DNA of 64,000 nt, from the NCBI GenBank assembly GCA_025936825.1, contig JAICSO010000014.1, positions 1-64,000 of the forward strand, written 5' to 3'. Both the position numbers and the translations under genes were made by a program. The DNA comes from Terriglobales bacterium. Lineage in GTDB: Bacteria; Acidobacteriota; Terriglobia; Terriglobales; Acidobacteriaceae. The notes beneath the pieces were generated by a model that was given only the letters and a program-made list of their open reading frames with translations, was not told where the DNA came from and made no database searches. Numbering within the stretch: the first letter of the stretch is position 1; every line of letters starts with the position of its first letter. Shown here in pieces: positions 62,397 to 64,000 of the stretch.

Positions 62397-62549
62397 TCGT
62401 TAACGTCGGTCGTCGCTGCGGGACTTACTCATTCTTCTGCGATGCTACCCAGGACTGCCGTCCTGGGCTAAGCTGGGCCGTCCCTGTGGGACTACATCAT
62501 TGCTGCGGGAGTTGAGCGCAATGCCAATCTGTCACAACAAACATTCTTT

Positions 62550-62638
62550 CAAGTTGCGGTTCCTTTGTGCCCTTCGTGTCCTTGGTGGTTGATCACTGAA
62601 GGTAACCACGAAGGGCACAAAGGCACACGAAGGAAGAA
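62550..62638. repeat. Short inverted repeat pair before ackA
   Basis: CCTTTGTGCCCTTCGTGTCC near 62563 faces ACCACGAAGGGCACAAAGGC near 62605, with TTGGTGGTTGATCACTGAAG between. It is a compact hairpin of the same family, between phosphoketolase and acetate kinase. Confidence 0.7.
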
Positions 62639-64000
62639 CTAGTACGGCCACTTCCAGTTCAGGATTTCCGGCATGTCGATGCCGTGCTCGTAAATGTACT
62701 GCTTGTGCTCGACCAGTCGGTTCCGCAGGAACTGCTTGAAATGTCCGCCCACGTTCTTGAGTTTGGGCACTCGGTCAACGACATCGCCGGCAAGATGAAA
62801 GCGGTCAAGATCGTTCATTACGGTCATGTCGAACGGCGTGGTTGTCGTGCCTTCTTCTTTATAGCCGCGGACGTGCAGGTTGTCGTGATTGTGACGCCGA
62901 TACGTAAGCCGGTGAATCAGCCACGGATAGCCGTGGTAGGCGAAGATAGTCGGCTTGTTGATCGTGAACAGCGAATCGAAATCATTGTCCGACAACCCGT
63001 GCGGGTGCTCAGTTGAAGGCTGAATCGTCATGAGATCGACAATGTTGACGACGCGGATCTTCAGGTCGGGGAAGTGCTGGCGCAGAAGATCGACGGCTGC
63101 CAGCGTCTCCAGCGTTGGCACATCGCCGGCGCACGCCATCACGACATCAGGTTCCGAATTGTTATCGTTGCTGGCCCAGTCCCAGATGCCGATGCCGTTG
63201 GTGCAGTGTTCAATCGCGGACGGCATGTCGAGCCACTGCAGTTCGGGTTGCTTTCCCGCGACGATCACGTTCACGTAGTTGCGGCTGCGCAGGCAGTGAT
63301 CGGCGACGGACAGCAGGCAGTTCGCGTCGGGCGGCAAATAGACGCGCACCACGTCGGCTTTCTTGTTTACCACATGATCGATAAAACCGGGATCCTGGTG
63401 GGTGAATCCGTTGTGGTCCTGCCGCCAGACGTGGGACGTCAGTAGGTAGTTCAGCGATGCGATTGGCCGCCGCCACTCGATGTCGCGTGTGACCTTCAGC
63501 CATTTCGCATGCTGGTTGAACATCGAATCGATGATGTGGATGAACGCTTCATAGCACGAGAAGAAGCCATGACGTCCGGTGAGCAGGTAGCCCTCAAGCC
63601 ATCCCTGGCACATGTGCTCGCTCAGCATTTCGAGGACGCGGCCGTCGCGGGTGAGGAACTCATCGACCGGCAGAATCGGCTCGAGCCATTCTTTCCCGGT
63701 CGCGTGATAGATCGCCTCAAGGCGGTTTGACGCGGTTTCGTCGGGACCGAAGACGCGAAAATTCTTCGATTGGAGATTGAGCTTCATCACGTCGCTCAGA
63801 AAGACGCCGAGCACGCGTGTGGATTCGGCTTCGTTGTTGCCTGGCTTCTTGACTTCGACCGCGTACTTGCGGAAGTCGGGCATTACGAGATCACGCATCA
63901 GAACCCCGCCATTCGCATGCGGATTCGCACTCATGCGGCGATTGCCTTTTGGCGGAAGTTCGGCAAGATCAGCGACAAGTCGCCCGCTTTGGTCAAACAA
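62639..64000 (-). CDS. xfp: Phosphoketolase, C-terminal part (5' end outside window)
   Basis: An open frame from the window edge to 62639, 453 codons, lacking the N-terminal half (the full protein is about 790 residues). The text matches XFP: '[20 protein letters not shown]', '[18 protein letters not shown]'-type cofactor region ('[14 protein letters not shown]'), '[20 protein letters not shown]', and the ending 'EILNWKWPY'. Phosphoketolase uses thiamine diphosphate to split xylulose-5-phosphate or fructose-6-phosphate into acetyl phosphate plus a smaller sugar. The acetate kinase gene follows it. Confidence 0.93.
   Translation of the reverse strand: MFDQSGRLVADLAELPPKGNRRMSANPHANGGVLMRDLVMPDFRKYAVEVKKPGNNEAESTRVLGVFLSDVMKLNLQSKNFRVFGPDETASNRLEAIYHATGKEWLEPILPVDEFLTRDGRVLEMLSEHMCQGWLEGYLLTGRHGFFSCYEAFIHIIDSMFNQHAKWLKVTRDIEWRRPIASLNYLLTSHVWRQDHNGFTHQDPGFIDHVVNKKADVVRVYLPPDANCLLSVADHCLRSRNYVNVIVAGKQPELQWLDMPSAIEHCTNGIGIWDWASNDNNSEPDVVMACAGDVPTLETLAAVDLLRQHFPDLKIRVVNIVDLMTIQPSTEHPHGLSDNDFDSLFTINKPTIFAYHGYPWLIHRLTYRRHNHDNLHVRGYKEEGTTTTPFDMTVMNDLDRFHLAGDVVDRVPKLKNVGGHFKQFLRNRLVEHKQYIYEHGIDMPEILNWKWPY

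Overview
The window looks like a chromosome segment of an acidobacterium of the Terriglobia (Koribacter/Terriglobus-like) type. The assignment rests on family content, not a search: a BlaI / M56 peptidase / TIGR03435 locus, a FecR-DUF6600 exported protein, a PEP-CTERM protein, Tat-exported Gfo/Idh and TIM-barrel proteins, a tetraether/membrane-spanning lipid synthase-like radical SAM enzyme, and the 'CCACAGAGG' intergenic repeats common in these genomes. No rRNA, tRNA or CRISPR array was recognised.

Region 1 (1 to about 13.4 kb) is the end of a prophage or phage-like integrated element. A tyrosine integrase lies at its right edge. Next to it are two Cys-rich unknown proteins read towards each other, a short control region, then a long leftward operon: HNH and NUMOD4 proteins, several very small genes, large Ala/Pro-rich virion-type proteins, and a beta-helix tail protein that runs off the left edge. 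Capsid, portal and terminase genes would lie outside the window. Three parts look regulatory: three 13-bp iterons (11680-11718), a 23-bp-stem hairpin with a U-run at the head of the leftward operon (8921-8974), and a structured non-coding stretch (6856-7014).

Region 2 (13.5-30 kb) is host DNA. It starts with lon, which has a perfect HspR-type (HAIR) operator. Then come a FecR/DUF6600 exported protein, a ThiO-like oxidase, a TlpA-like lipoprotein and a membrane glycosyltransferase. A pterin cluster follows: two tandem 6-pyruvoyl-tetrahydropterin synthase paralogues, GTP cyclohydrolase I and an SDR reductase, separated by related inverted repeats. After an M48 protease and a TauE/SafE permease there is a cell-wall sugar salvage pair: a MurU-like nucleotidyltransferase and an AmgK-like kinase fused to a RapZ C-terminal domain. 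Upstream of that pair is a five-copy 100-bp tandem array.

Region 3 (30-48 kb) holds an IscU-like scaffold, a BtuF-like protein, a Nudix enzyme, a zinc alcohol dehydrogenase, a BlaI-BlaR1-type locus with a perfect operator and a neighbouring secreted repeat protein, a BON lipoprotein, a nucleoside hydrolase, the Tes/MSS-like radical SAM enzyme, secreted beta-helix and PEP-CTERM proteins, two DinB-like proteins and a VapBC pair.

Region 4 (48-64 kb) carries envelope and isoprenoid genes: rseP and dxr, and separately cdsA and uppS. These four often form one operon, but here 3.9 kb of accessory DNA lies between them, including a frameshifted YcxB-like gene and a collapsed DUF433/DUF5615 toxin-antitoxin locus. 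An HtrA protease, SerB, a small basic DUF6496-like protein, an SPFH protein, acetate kinase and the C-terminal part of phosphoketolase follow. The last two together make acetyl-phosphate and then acetate plus ATP.
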